A DNA stretch of 64,000 bases from Pseudomonas caricapapayae (lineage in GTDB: Bacteria > Pseudomonadota > Gammaproteobacteria > Pseudomonadales > Pseudomonadaceae), in NCBI RefSeq assembly GCF_001400735.1, contig NZ_LJPW01000150.1, positions 1-64,000 of the forward strand. Reading direction: 5' to 3'. Below the pieces are notes generated by a model. The model did not search any database. It was not told where the DNA came from and saw nothing but the letters and a program-made list of their open reading frames with translations. Positions 1 to 8,484 of this stretch are shown here, piece by piece. Position numbers and translations under genes: made by a program. Positions within the stretch are counted from its first letter, which is position 1, and the number at the start of each line of letters is the position of its first letter.

Positions 1-91
1 GACGCTCTGCGTCCGATCTTGAGTGCACGGTGTCAGCACCAGCATGTGACGCGGAGCGTCACGAACGGCATGCCAACGCGGAGCATTGGCA
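1..91. repeat. Cluster of three REP-like palindromes
   Basis: Three short palindromes share a CGC(A/G)GAGCG-type core: GACGCTCTGCGTC at 1-13, GTGACGCGGAGCGTCAC at 46-62, and a looser copy with arms TGCCAA/TTGGCA at 71-91. The same family recurs near 7159 and at 31979-32024. They lie between genes and look like Pseudomonas REP elements. No gene is evident in 1-122. Confidence 0.6.
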
Positions 92-122
92 CGATAGTCA
101 GAGCGTATTTAAAGGCTACGAA

Positions 123-551
123 TTACTTACCGACCACGTCGCCACGCATTGGCGCCAACCGGGCGATCAAGCGGTTCTGAACCGGAACCGGGACGTTCTC
201 GGTGTCCATCGCTGCGATCAGATTTTCAACCAGCGCGTTGAAATCGCTGGGGGTAAGGTTCTGGCCCTTGTGCGACTCGGCCATACTGTCACCGGTGTAG
301 CGGCACGGACCGCCGGCCTCGACGCAGAGCTTCTCGACCAGTTTGTCGCGTAGACGCACGATGTCGACCTTCTTGAAGTGCTCGACAATCCGGTCATCCC
401 TGGCCACGTTCATGAGCATGCCTTCGACAATGCGCTGGATGCCGGCACGCTGGCCAAGGTCTCGATAAAGACTGTCATCCCTGGGGGGCTGTTGCTGTTG
501 GGCGCAACCGGCCAGTACCGTCAGCATCAGACAGATCAGCAAGCGTCTCAT
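123..551 (-). CDS. Group 1 truncated haemoglobin, lipoprotein
   Basis: A 142-residue protein with a lipoprotein signal (LMLTVLAGC, lipobox Cys15) followed by a truncated-globin fold: the SLYRDLGQRAGIQRIVEGML start of helix A/B, and an ESHKGQNLTPSDFNALVENL stretch in the distal part typical of group 1 trHb. Such proteins bind haem and O2 or NO; the lipobox places this one on the periplasmic face of a membrane. Its ATG overlaps the stop of the DUF3034 gene upstream, so it is the last gene of a translationally coupled minus-strand operon. Function in this operon is not known to me. Confidence 0.8.
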   Translation of the reverse strand: MRRLLICLMLTVLAGCAQQQQPPRDDSLYRDLGQRAGIQRIVEGMLMNVARDDRIVEHFKKVDIVRLRDKLVEKLCVEAGGPCRYTGDSMAESHKGQNLTPSDFNALVENLIAAMDTENVPVPVQNRLIARLAPMRGDVVGK

Positions 552-1426
552 CAGAAACTCCCCTGCACAGACAGATACGTGCCGTTCTGGTTATCCAGCG
601 TAGCGATTTCGCCCAGGCGGGCGTAAGCCAATACAACGGACAAATGCTTGTTGGGGAAATAACCGAGAAACACATCAGCCCAGTCACTTTCGCCCGCAAA
701 CGACAGGTTGTCCGGTTTTTCGCGATATTCGACGCCCAGCGCCCAGCGCGGATTGAACAGCACCGCTACCGAACCCTCCTTGAGCAGGCTGCGGCTGTCA
801 CGCCGATCCCCGCCAAAGCCCAGCAGGCCGGTTTCATTCGCGCGGCTGTAACGCACGCCGCCGTTGACCACGACGTTGTAGCCGAATGCCGCTCCCATGA
901 ACAGCCGGCTGGCCGTCAAGTAACCTTCGACATCCGAATCACGCTGAGCCCCCACCAGGCTGGGGATCAGGAAATCGTTCTGATGCTTGTACTGCACACC
1001 CAGAGAGACCTGCGGCAGGCTTTCGTAGATCAGGTCGCCGAACAGGCGCACCTTGACGCCGAATACGTCCTGGCTGAGGTTATCGTCCGGCAGGCTGAGT
1101 CTGTGCTGAAGGTTGCTGATATCGAAACGTTGATGAGCGTAGGAAAACTCGACACGGTTGCCGTAGGCGACGGCGAGCCCTGCCACATCAAGGTTGTAAT
1201 CCGGCAGATTGACGTGCGTGGCGAAGGCCGTCGCGCCCCATTCGCCCTGCTCGCTGTAACCGGTGATCACCGCCCAAGGGGTTATACCGCCCCCAGCACT
1301 GCCTTCAATGCTGGTTGCGCCGCCCGTGGCGATCAAACGGCCGTTGTCAGCCCATGCAAGCGCCGGAACGACGCCCGCCAAGCCTGCCAGCAGATACCCC
1401 AACAGCAATGATGTTTTGTAGAGCAT
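551..1426 (-). CDS. DUF3034 family outer-membrane protein
   Basis: 291 residues with a Sec signal peptide (MLYKTSLLLGYLLAGLAGVV, cleavage after ALA-WA). The mature part is rich in alternating hydrophobic/polar strands with many Gly and aromatic residues and ends in F (SVQGSF), as expected for a beta-barrel of the outer membrane. The pattern fits the DUF3034 family, whose members are uncharacterised. It sits between the EAL gene (3 bp apart) and the trHb gene (stop/start overlap), so the three are probably one transcript. Confidence 0.7.
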   Translation of the reverse strand: MLYKTSLLLGYLLAGLAGVVPALAWADNGRLIATGGATSIEGSAGGGITPWAVITGYSEQGEWGATAFATHVNLPDYNLDVAGLAVAYGNRVEFSYAHQRFDISNLQHRLSLPDDNLSQDVFGVKVRLFGDLIYESLPQVSLGVQYKHQNDFLIPSLVGAQRDSDVEGYLTASRLFMGAAFGYNVVVNGGVRYSRANETGLLGFGGDRRDSRSLLKEGSVAVLFNPRWALGVEYREKPDNLSFAGESDWADVFLGYFPNKHLSVVLAYARLGEIATLDNQNGTYLSVQGSF

Positions 1427-1429
1427 GGA

Positions 1430-3784
1430 TTAATTCACCATAAGACTGGGTGATGCCTGGAACGTGGCAATCCATGCCTCGAATGCTGACGCCGTCAGCG
1501 GTCGACTGATCAGGTAACCCTGGGCCGTATCGCAATGCCAACGCCGGAGCAGGTCCAGACTGTGTTGGTACTCGACACCCTCTGCCACCACCTTGAGTCC
1601 GAGGTTGTGGCTCATTTCGATGGTCGACCGCACGATCACCGCGTCTTCGCTGGTTTCATCCAGGTTGCGCACGAAAGACTGATCGATTTTCAGCTCCTGC
1701 ACCGGCAGACGCTTCAAGTGAGCCAGTGACGAGTAACCGGTTCCGAAGTCATCGACCGACAGGCTGATGCCGCAGTCGCGCAGACGATGGAGGACAATCA
1801 GCGCTTTTTCCGGCTCGCTCATCACCGCGCTCTCGGTGATCTCGAATACCAGTTGTTCGGCAGGGACCGCGTATTGCTTAAGCAATTTCATGACGTAACC
1901 GGCCAGGTCGTCGCCGAGCAGATCGTCAGCGGAAATATTCACCGATACCTGCAGCACCAGACCACGCTGGCGCCAGTCGGCCAACTGGCGCATCGCCTCT
2001 TCGATAACCCAGTTGGTCAGCAGATGAATGCTGCCAGTGCGCTCGGCCAAGACGATGAATTCAGCCGGCGATACGTTGCCGAACTGCGGATGAGTCCAGC
2101 GCAGAAGAGCTTCGGCCTGGCGTACATAGCCCTGACGGATATCCAGCTTGGGCTGGTAATGCAGCATCAGTTCGCCATTTTGCGGTGCCTTGCGCAGGTC
2201 GCGAATCAGACTGATCTGACGTTGATGGGCGAGGTCGCGCCCGTCCTGATAGATCTGCAGGCGACCGGGCAGGAACGTGGCGTCCTTGCGGGCAATCGCT
2301 GCGCGGTTGACCAGTTCGTGAGCAGAGTCACCATGTTCCGGATACACCGTGATGCCAATGCAACACTCCAGCACCAGATCATGGCTGTCGATGCGCTGCG
2401 GCTCACTGAGCAGCCGCTGCACGGCGTCGGCCATGCCCACCGCACCGTCGCTGGCAGTATTGTCCAGCAACAAAAGAAATTCGTTGGCCCCCAGCCGCGC
2501 CACGGTGTCGCCAGCCCGCAAATTGCTCTGCAGACGCTGACCTACCTGGCGCAACAGTTGCTCTACACCTTCGGCACTTGCACTTTCGCTGATTGTGGCC
2601 AGGTTCTCGATGCCCAGATACAACAGGGCGACCGCACGATCTGCTGCAATCGAGCTGCCCAGGCGCTCCATTACCAGCGCCCGATTGGGCAGCCCGGTCA
2701 GGTTGTCGTGCAAAGCGTTGTGCGCCAACTGCCCTTCACGCACGGCAATGCCCTGCTGCATGGTGTTGATCGCGTCGGCAAGCATCCCCAACTCGTCGCT
2801 GCGAACCAGGGTTACCGGTGTTTTGTAGTCTCCATCTCCAATGCGTTTGGCCGCGATGGCCAGTGCCTGCACCGGCAGCGAGACGCTTCGGGCAAGCGCC
2901 AGCGTACCGACCAGCGACGCCAGTAACGCGGCCATGGATATCCAGAAGATCTTTTCATTCAGCGGCGCGAATGCCTGATAGGCCTTGTCCAGCGGGCTCT
3001 GTAACAGTGCGATCACTTGCCCGTCACCGCCATTGCTGCTTTTGGCGAGCATCAGGGTCTGGCTGAGAAAGTTAAGGTTCGATTGCTCGGTCAGCAGCAT
3101 CTGGCCTTCAGAGGAGCTGCGCATCAACTCGATCAGCCCTGCGTGCAAGGCTTCTGGCTGGGTGCTGATCAAATCGCCGGTCTTACCGTCTTCTACCGTG
3201 AGAAAAGATACTTCCAGCCCGCTGAGCGAACGCAGTTCTTCGGCGATATCGCTGTCGATGGTAAAGCCCATGACCACGCGGCCGATCGGCAACGGTGCGA
3301 GGACAGTGCTCTCCACCAGCAAATGTGGATCTCCGCCGCCCGGCACAATGAGCACTGACTGACCGGCACGTTTGGCGTTGCGCAACGCCTGATCGTAAAC
3401 GAATCTGGAACCTTCGGGCACTTCGGGCACAGTGCTGGCAATCACGACGCCATCCATGCCCAGCAGAAACATGTCACTGGCATTGATGCGTTTGCCATGA
3501 TTCAGCAACACCGACCGGATGGTCGATGAATCGGCACTGGCCACAGCATCGCGAAACCCGAAATCGGCCGCCACCAGTTGCACTGTGTCGCGCAGCCGTT
3601 TGCCGCGCAGATCAATCAGCCGCTCGAACACTCGGCTACCCACTTCCAGTTGCGCCTGAGCCTGGGTGCGCACCGCATCGCCGGTGGCCACCTTGACCGC
3701 AAGAAACACCGCGCCCACGACAATCAGCAGCAGGGCAATGAGAACCCCGGCGATGCGCGTCTGAAAGCTGGCTTTAAATTTCAT
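1430..3784 (-). CDS. Membrane EAL phosphodiesterase with HAMP and degenerate GGDEF
   Basis: 784 residues. An N-terminal membrane segment (about 11-31), a periplasmic sensor of about 240 residues resembling a double-Cache domain, a second membrane segment (about 280-300), a HAMP domain (RSVSLPVQALAIAAKRIGDG), then GGDEF and EAL domains. The GGDEF motif is degenerate (GANEF), so cyclase activity is unlikely. The EAL domain keeps its signature residues: EALLRW, VNISADDL, EITESA, DDFGTGYSSL, KIDQSFV and VAEGVE. It should hydrolyse cyclic-di-GMP in response to a periplasmic signal. Its ATG overlaps the TGA of the upstream cupredoxin-like gene (ATGA). Confidence 0.88.
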   Translation of the reverse strand: MKFKASFQTRIAGVLIALLLIVVGAVFLAVKVATGDAVRTQAQAQLEVGSRVFERLIDLRGKRLRDTVQLVAADFGFRDAVASADSSTIRSVLLNHGKRINASDMFLLGMDGVVIASTVPEVPEGSRFVYDQALRNAKRAGQSVLIVPGGGDPHLLVESTVLAPLPIGRVVMGFTIDSDIAEELRSLSGLEVSFLTVEDGKTGDLISTQPEALHAGLIELMRSSSEGQMLLTEQSNLNFLSQTLMLAKSSNGGDGQVIALLQSPLDKAYQAFAPLNEKIFWISMAALLASLVGTLALARSVSLPVQALAIAAKRIGDGDYKTPVTLVRSDELGMLADAINTMQQGIAVREGQLAHNALHDNLTGLPNRALVMERLGSSIAADRAVALLYLGIENLATISESASAEGVEQLLRQVGQRLQSNLRAGDTVARLGANEFLLLLDNTASDGAVGMADAVQRLLSEPQRIDSHDLVLECCIGITVYPEHGDSAHELVNRAAIARKDATFLPGRLQIYQDGRDLAHQRQISLIRDLRKAPQNGELMLHYQPKLDIRQGYVRQAEALLRWTHPQFGNVSPAEFIVLAERTGSIHLLTNWVIEEAMRQLADWRQRGLVLQVSVNISADDLLGDDLAGYVMKLLKQYAVPAEQLVFEITESAVMSEPEKALIVLHRLRDCGISLSVDDFGTGYSSLAHLKRLPVQELKIDQSFVRNLDETSEDAVIVRSTIEMSHNLGLKVVAEGVEYQHSLDLLRRWHCDTAQGYLISRPLTASAFEAWIATFQASPSLMVN

Positions 3785-4455
3785 TCATGCGCGGCCTTGT
3801 GAAACGCGTCGCCGAAACCACCGGGTGCGGGCTTGCCGGGTTTGTCCTCGGCTTTAACTTCGACCGTAAGGTTGAAACGCTGAGTGAGGCCCGCTGCGGG
3901 CACATCGAACTCGCCGCCCGACACGGGCTGCATGTCTTCGATCTGTGGATGCCAGAGCGTGGCCGCGTAATGTCCGGTGGGTACCTGATCCAGTTTGAGC
4001 AGGCCGTTGCTGTCCGTCACACCGAACCATGGCTCGTCGGTGACATAGATGTAGCCGACCATCCAGTCATGGATATTGCAGCCGAGCACCACCACACCGG
4101 GTTTGTCGAACAAGAGCGGGTCCGAGGGCGTGCCCTCGTAAAGTCGCAACTCGAAGCGTTTGGCCGGCGAGAACGAGTACACCTGATGGCGAATGTTGTC
4201 GCTGTTGGGAAACTTGACCTGAGTACCCGTGTGGACGGCCAGCACATGCGGCGCAAACTCCTGATCGCGCTGGTCCATTGACGCTTTCAGCACCGAGGGC
4301 GACGGGGCGGGCGGCCCTTTGAGCGTTACGACCGCATCGGCAAGGGGCTGACCCTCCTTGTCCATTACTTGCGCGGTAAAAGTAGACGCCGATGCATTCG
4401 CAGCCGATGCCATCCATAGTCCAGCCAGCACTGCCGAAATAAATACGTTGGTCAT
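3781..4455 (-). CDS. Secreted cupredoxin-like protein (methylamine-utilisation type)
   Basis: 224 residues from the ATG at 4455, chosen because the signal peptide (MTNVFISAVLAGLWMASAANA) then starts at residue 1 and a GG-containing ribosome site precedes it; a longer frame opens at 4527. The mature protein has a carboxypeptidase-regulatory-like segment (DKEGQPLADAVVTLKG) and a cupredoxin-like part with His, Cys and His residues (NIRHQVYSFS, LGCNIHDWMVGYIYV), which could hold a type 1 copper. Homologues are often annotated as methylamine utilisation protein, but there are no mau genes here. First gene of the operon with the EAL protein, DUF3034 and trHb, which suggests a periplasmic redox or gas-sensing role. 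Confidence 0.7.
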   Translation of the reverse strand: MTNVFISAVLAGLWMASAANASASTFTAQVMDKEGQPLADAVVTLKGPPAPSPSVLKASMDQRDQEFAPHVLAVHTGTQVKFPNSDNIRHQVYSFSPAKRFELRLYEGTPSDPLLFDKPGVVVLGCNIHDWMVGYIYVTDEPWFGVTDSNGLLKLDQVPTGHYAATLWHPQIEDMQPVSGGEFDVPAAGLTQRFNLTVEVKAEDKPGKPAPGGFGDAFHKAAHE

Positions 4456-4580
4456 ACCTGATTCAACCCGTAACGGCAGCGCCGTAAGTAAAAATAAGCT
4501 CGCTTTGGCCCACACCGGCTGGACCAACTGGTGATAAATGGCGGTTTTACAACCGCTTTACAGACTATCGACCAAGACTA

Positions 4581-4609
4581 TTGAAACCTGAGGGCCGCCG
4601 CCCCATCTA
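4581..4609 (+). promoter_or_regulatory. Sigma-32 (RpoH) heat-shock promoter for lon2
   Basis: TTGAAA at 4581-4586 and CCCCATCTA at 4601-4609, separated by 14 bases, closely match the RpoH consensus (CTTGAAA, then CCCCATnTA). The site ends 29 bases before the lon2 ATG. This predicts heat-shock induction of the protease. Confidence 0.75.
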
Positions 4610-4638
4610 AGAACCATGTTCAACTTCTCAGGTGCCCC

Positions 4639-7056
4639 ATGAGCGACCAGCAGACAGACTCGCCAGATTTGCCCAATGACGCAGACGAGCACGATGTGTC
4701 TCTGAGTTCCGACAGCACCTCACTTGCCTTGCCCGGCCAGAACCTGCCCGACAAGGTCTACATCATTCCGATCCACAACCGCCCGTTCTTCCCGGCACAG
4801 GTATTGCCGGTCATCGTCAATGAAGAGCCGTGGGCCGAAACGCTTGAGTTGGTCAGCAAGTCAGAGCATCACTCGCTGGCGTTGTTTTTCATGGACACGC
4901 CGCAGGAAGATCCACGTCATTTCAAGACAGATGCGCTCCCCGAGTATGGCACTCTGGTCAAGGTTCACCATGCCAGTCGCGAAAATGGCCGGTTACAGTT
5001 CGTCGCACAGGGCCTGAGCCGGGTGCGCATCCGCACCTGGCTCAAGCATCACCGCCCGCCGTATCTGGTAGAGGTCGAGTACCCGCAGCAACCCAATGAG
5101 CCGACCGATGAAGTGAAGGCCTATGGTATGGCCCTGATCAACGCGATTAAGGAACTGCTGCCGCTCAACCCGCTGTACAGCGAAGAACTGAAAAACTACC
5201 TCAACCGCTTCAGCCCCAACGATCCGTCGCCGCTTACCGATTTCGCTGCGGCCTTGACCTCGGCCACCGGCGTAGAGCTGCAAGAAGTACTCGACTGCGT
5301 GCCGATGCTCAGGCGTATGGAGAAAGTCCTGCCGATGCTGCGCAAGGAAGTCGAGGTCGCCCGCCTGCAGAAGGAAATCTCTGCCGAGGTAAACCGCAAG
5401 ATCGGCGAGCATCAGCGTCAGTTCTTCCTCAAGGAACAGCTCAAGGTCATTCAGCAAGAGCTGGGGCTGAGCAAGGACGACCGCAGCGCCGATATCGAGC
5501 AGTTCGAGCAGCGTCTCGAAGGCAAGACCCTGCCACCGCAGGCCCGCAAAAAGTTCGACGAAGAGATAGGCAAGCTCAAGGTTCTGGAAACCGGCTCACC
5601 GGAATACGCCGTGACGCGTAATTACCTGGACTGGACCAGCTCGTTGCCGTGGGGCGTCTACGGCGCGGACAAGCTCGACCTCAAGCATGCGCGTAAAGTG
5701 CTCGATCAGCATCATGCCGGCCTTGATGATATCAAGGCACGTATTCTTGAATTCCTTGCGGTAGGTGCCTACAAGGGTGAAATCAGCGGCTCGATCGTGC
5801 TGCTGGTGGGGCCGCCGGGTGTCGGCAAGACCAGTGTCGGGCGCTCGATTGCCGAGTCACTGGGGCGACCGTTCTACCGTCTGAGCGTAGGCGGCATGCG
5901 CGATGAGGCCGAAATCAAAGGCCACCGTCGTACGTACATCGGCGCACAGCCGGGCAAGCTGGTGCAGGCGCTTAAAGACGTTGAGGTCATGAACCCGGTC
6001 ATCATGCTCGATGAAATCGACAAGATGGGCCAAAGCTATCAAGGCGATCCGGCGTCTGCCCTGCTGGAAACCCTGGACCCTGAGCAGAACGTCGAATTTC
6101 TCGATCACTATCTGGACCTGCGTCTGGATCTCTCCAAAGTCCTGTTCGTGTGCACTGCCAACACGCTGGATTCGATCCCCGGCCCGTTACTGGACCGGAT
6201 GGAGGTGATTCGCCTGTCCGGCTATATCACCGAAGAGAAGCTCGCAATTGCCAAGCGCCACCTGTGGCCCAAGCAACTGGAGAAAGCAGGCGTTGCCAAA
6301 GGCAAGCTGAGCATCAGCGACAGCGCCCTGCGCGCCGTCATCGAAGGCTATGCTCGCGAAGCAGGTGTGCGGCATCTGGAAAAACAACTGGGCAAGCTGG
6401 TGCGCAAAGCCGTTGTCAAGCTGCTGGACACGCCCGACTCAGTGATCAAGATCGGTCCGAAAGACCTTGAAGCGTCGCTGGGCATGCCGGTGTTTCGCAG
6501 CGAACAGGTGCTTTCGGGCACCGGTGTGATCACAGGTCTGGCCTGGACCAGCATGGGCGGTGCCACCCTGCCGATCGAAGCAACGCGCATTCATACCCTG
6601 AATCGCGGCTTCAAACTGACCGGGCAACTGGGCGACGTGATGAAAGAGTCGGCTGAAATTGCCTACAGCTACGTCAGTGCCAATTTATCTAAGTTTGGCG
6701 GCGACGCGAAGTTCTTCGATGAGGCGTTTGTGCACGTCCACGTTCCCGAAGGTGCAACGCCCAAAGACGGTCCGAGCGCGGGTGTGACGATGGCCAGCGC
6801 CTTGCTGTCCCTGGCTCGCAACCAGCCGCCGAAAAAAGGCGTGGCCATGACTGGCGAGCTGACACTGACCGGGCATGTACTGCCCATCGGTGGAGTGCGT
6901 GAGAAAGTCATTGCCGCGCGACGTCAGAAGATTCACGAGCTGATCCTTCCGGAACCTAACCGTGGCAACTTCGAAGAACTGCCGGACTATCTCAAGGAAG
7001 GCATCACCGTTCACTTTGCCAAACGCTTTGCAGATGTGGTGAAGGTGTTGTTTTAA
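4639..7056 (+). CDS. Second Lon-type ATP-dependent protease (AsrA-like)
   Basis: 805 residues, the normal length for Lon. An N-terminal substrate-binding LON domain starts at about residue 38 (DKVYIIPIHNRPFFP), followed by a coiled region, an AAA+ module with Walker A GPPGVGKT and Walker B MLDEIDK, and a C-terminal protease domain with the catalytic Ser in KDGPSAG and a Lys about 43 residues later (GGVREKVIAARRQ). In P. aeruginosa the Lon paralogue beside icp and the pdxJ-algU block is AsrA, and the same context is seen here, so this is probably its orthologue rather than the clpX-linked main Lon. It degrades damaged or regulatory proteins in the cytoplasm; a sigma-32 promoter precedes it. 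Confidence 0.9.
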   Translation: MSDQQTDSPDLPNDADEHDVSLSSDSTSLALPGQNLPDKVYIIPIHNRPFFPAQVLPVIVNEEPWAETLELVSKSEHHSLALFFMDTPQEDPRHFKTDALPEYGTLVKVHHASRENGRLQFVAQGLSRVRIRTWLKHHRPPYLVEVEYPQQPNEPTDEVKAYGMALINAIKELLPLNPLYSEELKNYLNRFSPNDPSPLTDFAAALTSATGVELQEVLDCVPMLRRMEKVLPMLRKEVEVARLQKEISAEVNRKIGEHQRQFFLKEQLKVIQQELGLSKDDRSADIEQFEQRLEGKTLPPQARKKFDEEIGKLKVLETGSPEYAVTRNYLDWTSSLPWGVYGADKLDLKHARKVLDQHHAGLDDIKARILEFLAVGAYKGEISGSIVLLVGPPGVGKTSVGRSIAESLGRPFYRLSVGGMRDEAEIKGHRRTYIGAQPGKLVQALKDVEVMNPVIMLDEIDKMGQSYQGDPASALLETLDPEQNVEFLDHYLDLRLDLSKVLFVCTANTLDSIPGPLLDRMEVIRLSGYITEEKLAIAKRHLWPKQLEKAGVAKGKLSISDSALRAVIEGYAREAGVRHLEKQLGKLVRKAVVKLLDTPDSVIKIGPKDLEASLGMPVFRSEQVLSGTGVITGLAWTSMGGATLPIEATRIHTLNRGFKLTGQLGDVMKESAEIAYSYVSANLSKFGGDAKFFDEAFVHVHVPEGATPKDGPSAGVTMASALLSLARNQPPKKGVAMTGELTLTGHVLPIGGVREKVIAARRQKIHELILPEPNRGNFEELPDYLKEGITVHFAKRFADVVKVLF

Positions 7057-7075
7057 GGGTTGATGCAGCGCAGGT

Positions 7076-7177
7076 CCCACGCTGGCTATCGTTTCCGGCG
7101 TGGGGGCGCATTTCGGTATGATCTCAGTCCAGCCTTGAATGTGCGGCGCGGCTGGATGTGCGACGCAGAGCGCCACA
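7076..7177. repeat. Inverted repeats after lon2, including a REP-like unit
   Basis: CCCACGC at 7076-7082 pairs with GCGTGGG at 7098-7104 to form a hairpin just after the lon2 stop; there is no T run, so termination is uncertain. A second unit at 7159-7177 carries the ACGCAGAGCG core of the palindromes seen at 1-91 and 31979-32024. The rest of the 190-base gap shows nothing I can name. Confidence 0.5.
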
Positions 7178-7247
7178 CCTGTCGTACTCCCCCACAAAAC
7201 TCCGATCAGTTATCCTTGCGCCTCGTCTCGCAAAACCGGATCTTGCC

Positions 7248-7640
7248 ATGACCCCTGCCCGTTTCATTGCACCGTTGAGCCTTGCGCTGCTGACGGCGTG
7301 CGCGCAAACCCCGAAAAACATCGTCTCCATCGAGGCTGAAAACGATTGCCCACTGACGCTCCAGAGCGGACAGACGCTGATCCTCACCCTGCCCAGCAAC
7401 CCGACAACCGGCTTTCGCTGGCTGACCCAGAACCCGGCGCAGAATATCCTGCGCAGCCTTGGGCCGGAGGTGTATGCCAACGCCGAGAGCAAGGAGATGG
7501 TCGGTAGCGCCGGCCAGTCGGTATGGCGCTACAAAGCAACCGACGCCGGCACAGGAAGGTTGATGATGACCTATCAGCAGCCATGGGCTCCGGAGGTCCC
7601 ACCGGAGCAGACCTTCGAGTGCGCGATTACCGTGAATTGA
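7248..7640 (+). CDS. Chagasin-family inhibitor of cysteine peptidase, lipoprotein
   Basis: 130 residues from the ATG at 7248, which puts the lipobox (LALLTAC) at the right distance. The chagasin motifs are present: NPTTGFRW in the first inhibitory loop, a GSAGQSVWRYK stretch in the middle loop position, and a final region containing YQQPWAPEV. These inhibitors block papain-type proteases from the periplasm or cell surface. The neighbour of the AsrA-type protease is the same kind of gene in P. aeruginosa. It follows lon2 by about 190 bases and likely has its own promoter. Confidence 0.8.
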   Translation: MTPARFIAPLSLALLTACAQTPKNIVSIEAENDCPLTLQSGQTLILTLPSNPTTGFRWLTQNPAQNILRSLGPEVYANAESKEMVGSAGQSVWRYKATDAGTGRLMMTYQQPWAPEVPPEQTFECAITVN

Positions 7641-7740
7641 CGCTTTCGGCCCGGCCTGGCTTGCAGCACGCGCTGCACCATGCATCCCGGCGACAAGTTG
7701 GCTAGAATGCCCGCTTTTCAAAGCCGTCACCGGAACCGCC

Positions 7741-8484
7741 GTGAGCAAAGAAACCGACCGCATTTTCGCCCAGCCACTGGCCCAGGTACCTGATTTCGCC
7801 TTCAACGAAGACGTGGTGCGGGTTTTCCCGGACATGATCAAACGTTCGGTACCCGGCTATCCGACGATTGTCGAAAACCTCGGCGTGCTCGCGGCGCAGT
7901 TTGCCCAACCGGAAACAGTCCTCTACGACCTCGGCAGTTCGCTGGGTGCCGTGACTCAAGCCTTGCGCCGCCATGTGCGCAGCGAAGGTTGTGAAGTCAT
8001 GGCGATAGATAATTCCAGCGCGATGGTCGAGCGCTGCCGCGAATACCTGAACGCACAGGATTCGATGTTCCAGGAGCTGTTGCCGGTGCAGGTCGTCGAG
8101 GGCGATATTCTGGCACTGGAGTTCAAGCCTGCCTCCGTGGTGGCGCTGAACTTCACTCTGCAATTCATCGCCCCTGATCAGCGCCTGGCGCTGCTCGGGC
8201 GCATTCGTGATGCGCTGGTGCCAGGCGGCGCATTGATTCTCTCGGAAAAACTGCGGTTCGATGACGAGCAGGAACATGCACTGCTGACGGACCTGCACAT
8301 CGCTTTCAAACGCGCGAACGGCTACAGCGACCTGGAAATTGCCCAGAAGCGCAGTGCCATCGAAAACGTCATGAAGCCCGACAGCCTTGATGAACACCGC
8401 CAACGTCTGCTTGCCGCAGGTTTTTCCAAGGTGGTGCCCTGGTTCCAATGCCTTAACTTTACCTCGTTGATTGCCCTGCCATGA
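7741..8484 (+). CDS. cmoA: Carboxy-S-adenosyl-L-methionine synthase
   Basis: 247 residues starting at GTG 7741 (VSKETDRIFAQPL). A SAM-dependent methyltransferase fold with the glycine-rich loop LYDLGSSLGAVTQAL (about residues 60-75) and the acidic loop EVMAIDNSSAMVERC. CmoA converts SAM and prephenate to carboxy-SAM, used by CmoB to make cmo5U at the wobble position of tRNAs. It overlaps cmoB by 4 bases (ATGA), a tightly coupled pair. Confidence 0.95.
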   Translation: MSKETDRIFAQPLAQVPDFAFNEDVVRVFPDMIKRSVPGYPTIVENLGVLAAQFAQPETVLYDLGSSLGAVTQALRRHVRSEGCEVMAIDNSSAMVERCREYLNAQDSMFQELLPVQVVEGDILALEFKPASVVALNFTLQFIAPDQRLALLGRIRDALVPGGALILSEKLRFDDEQEHALLTDLHIAFKRANGYSDLEIAQKRSAIENVMKPDSLDEHRQRLLAAGFSKVVPWFQCLNFTSLIALP

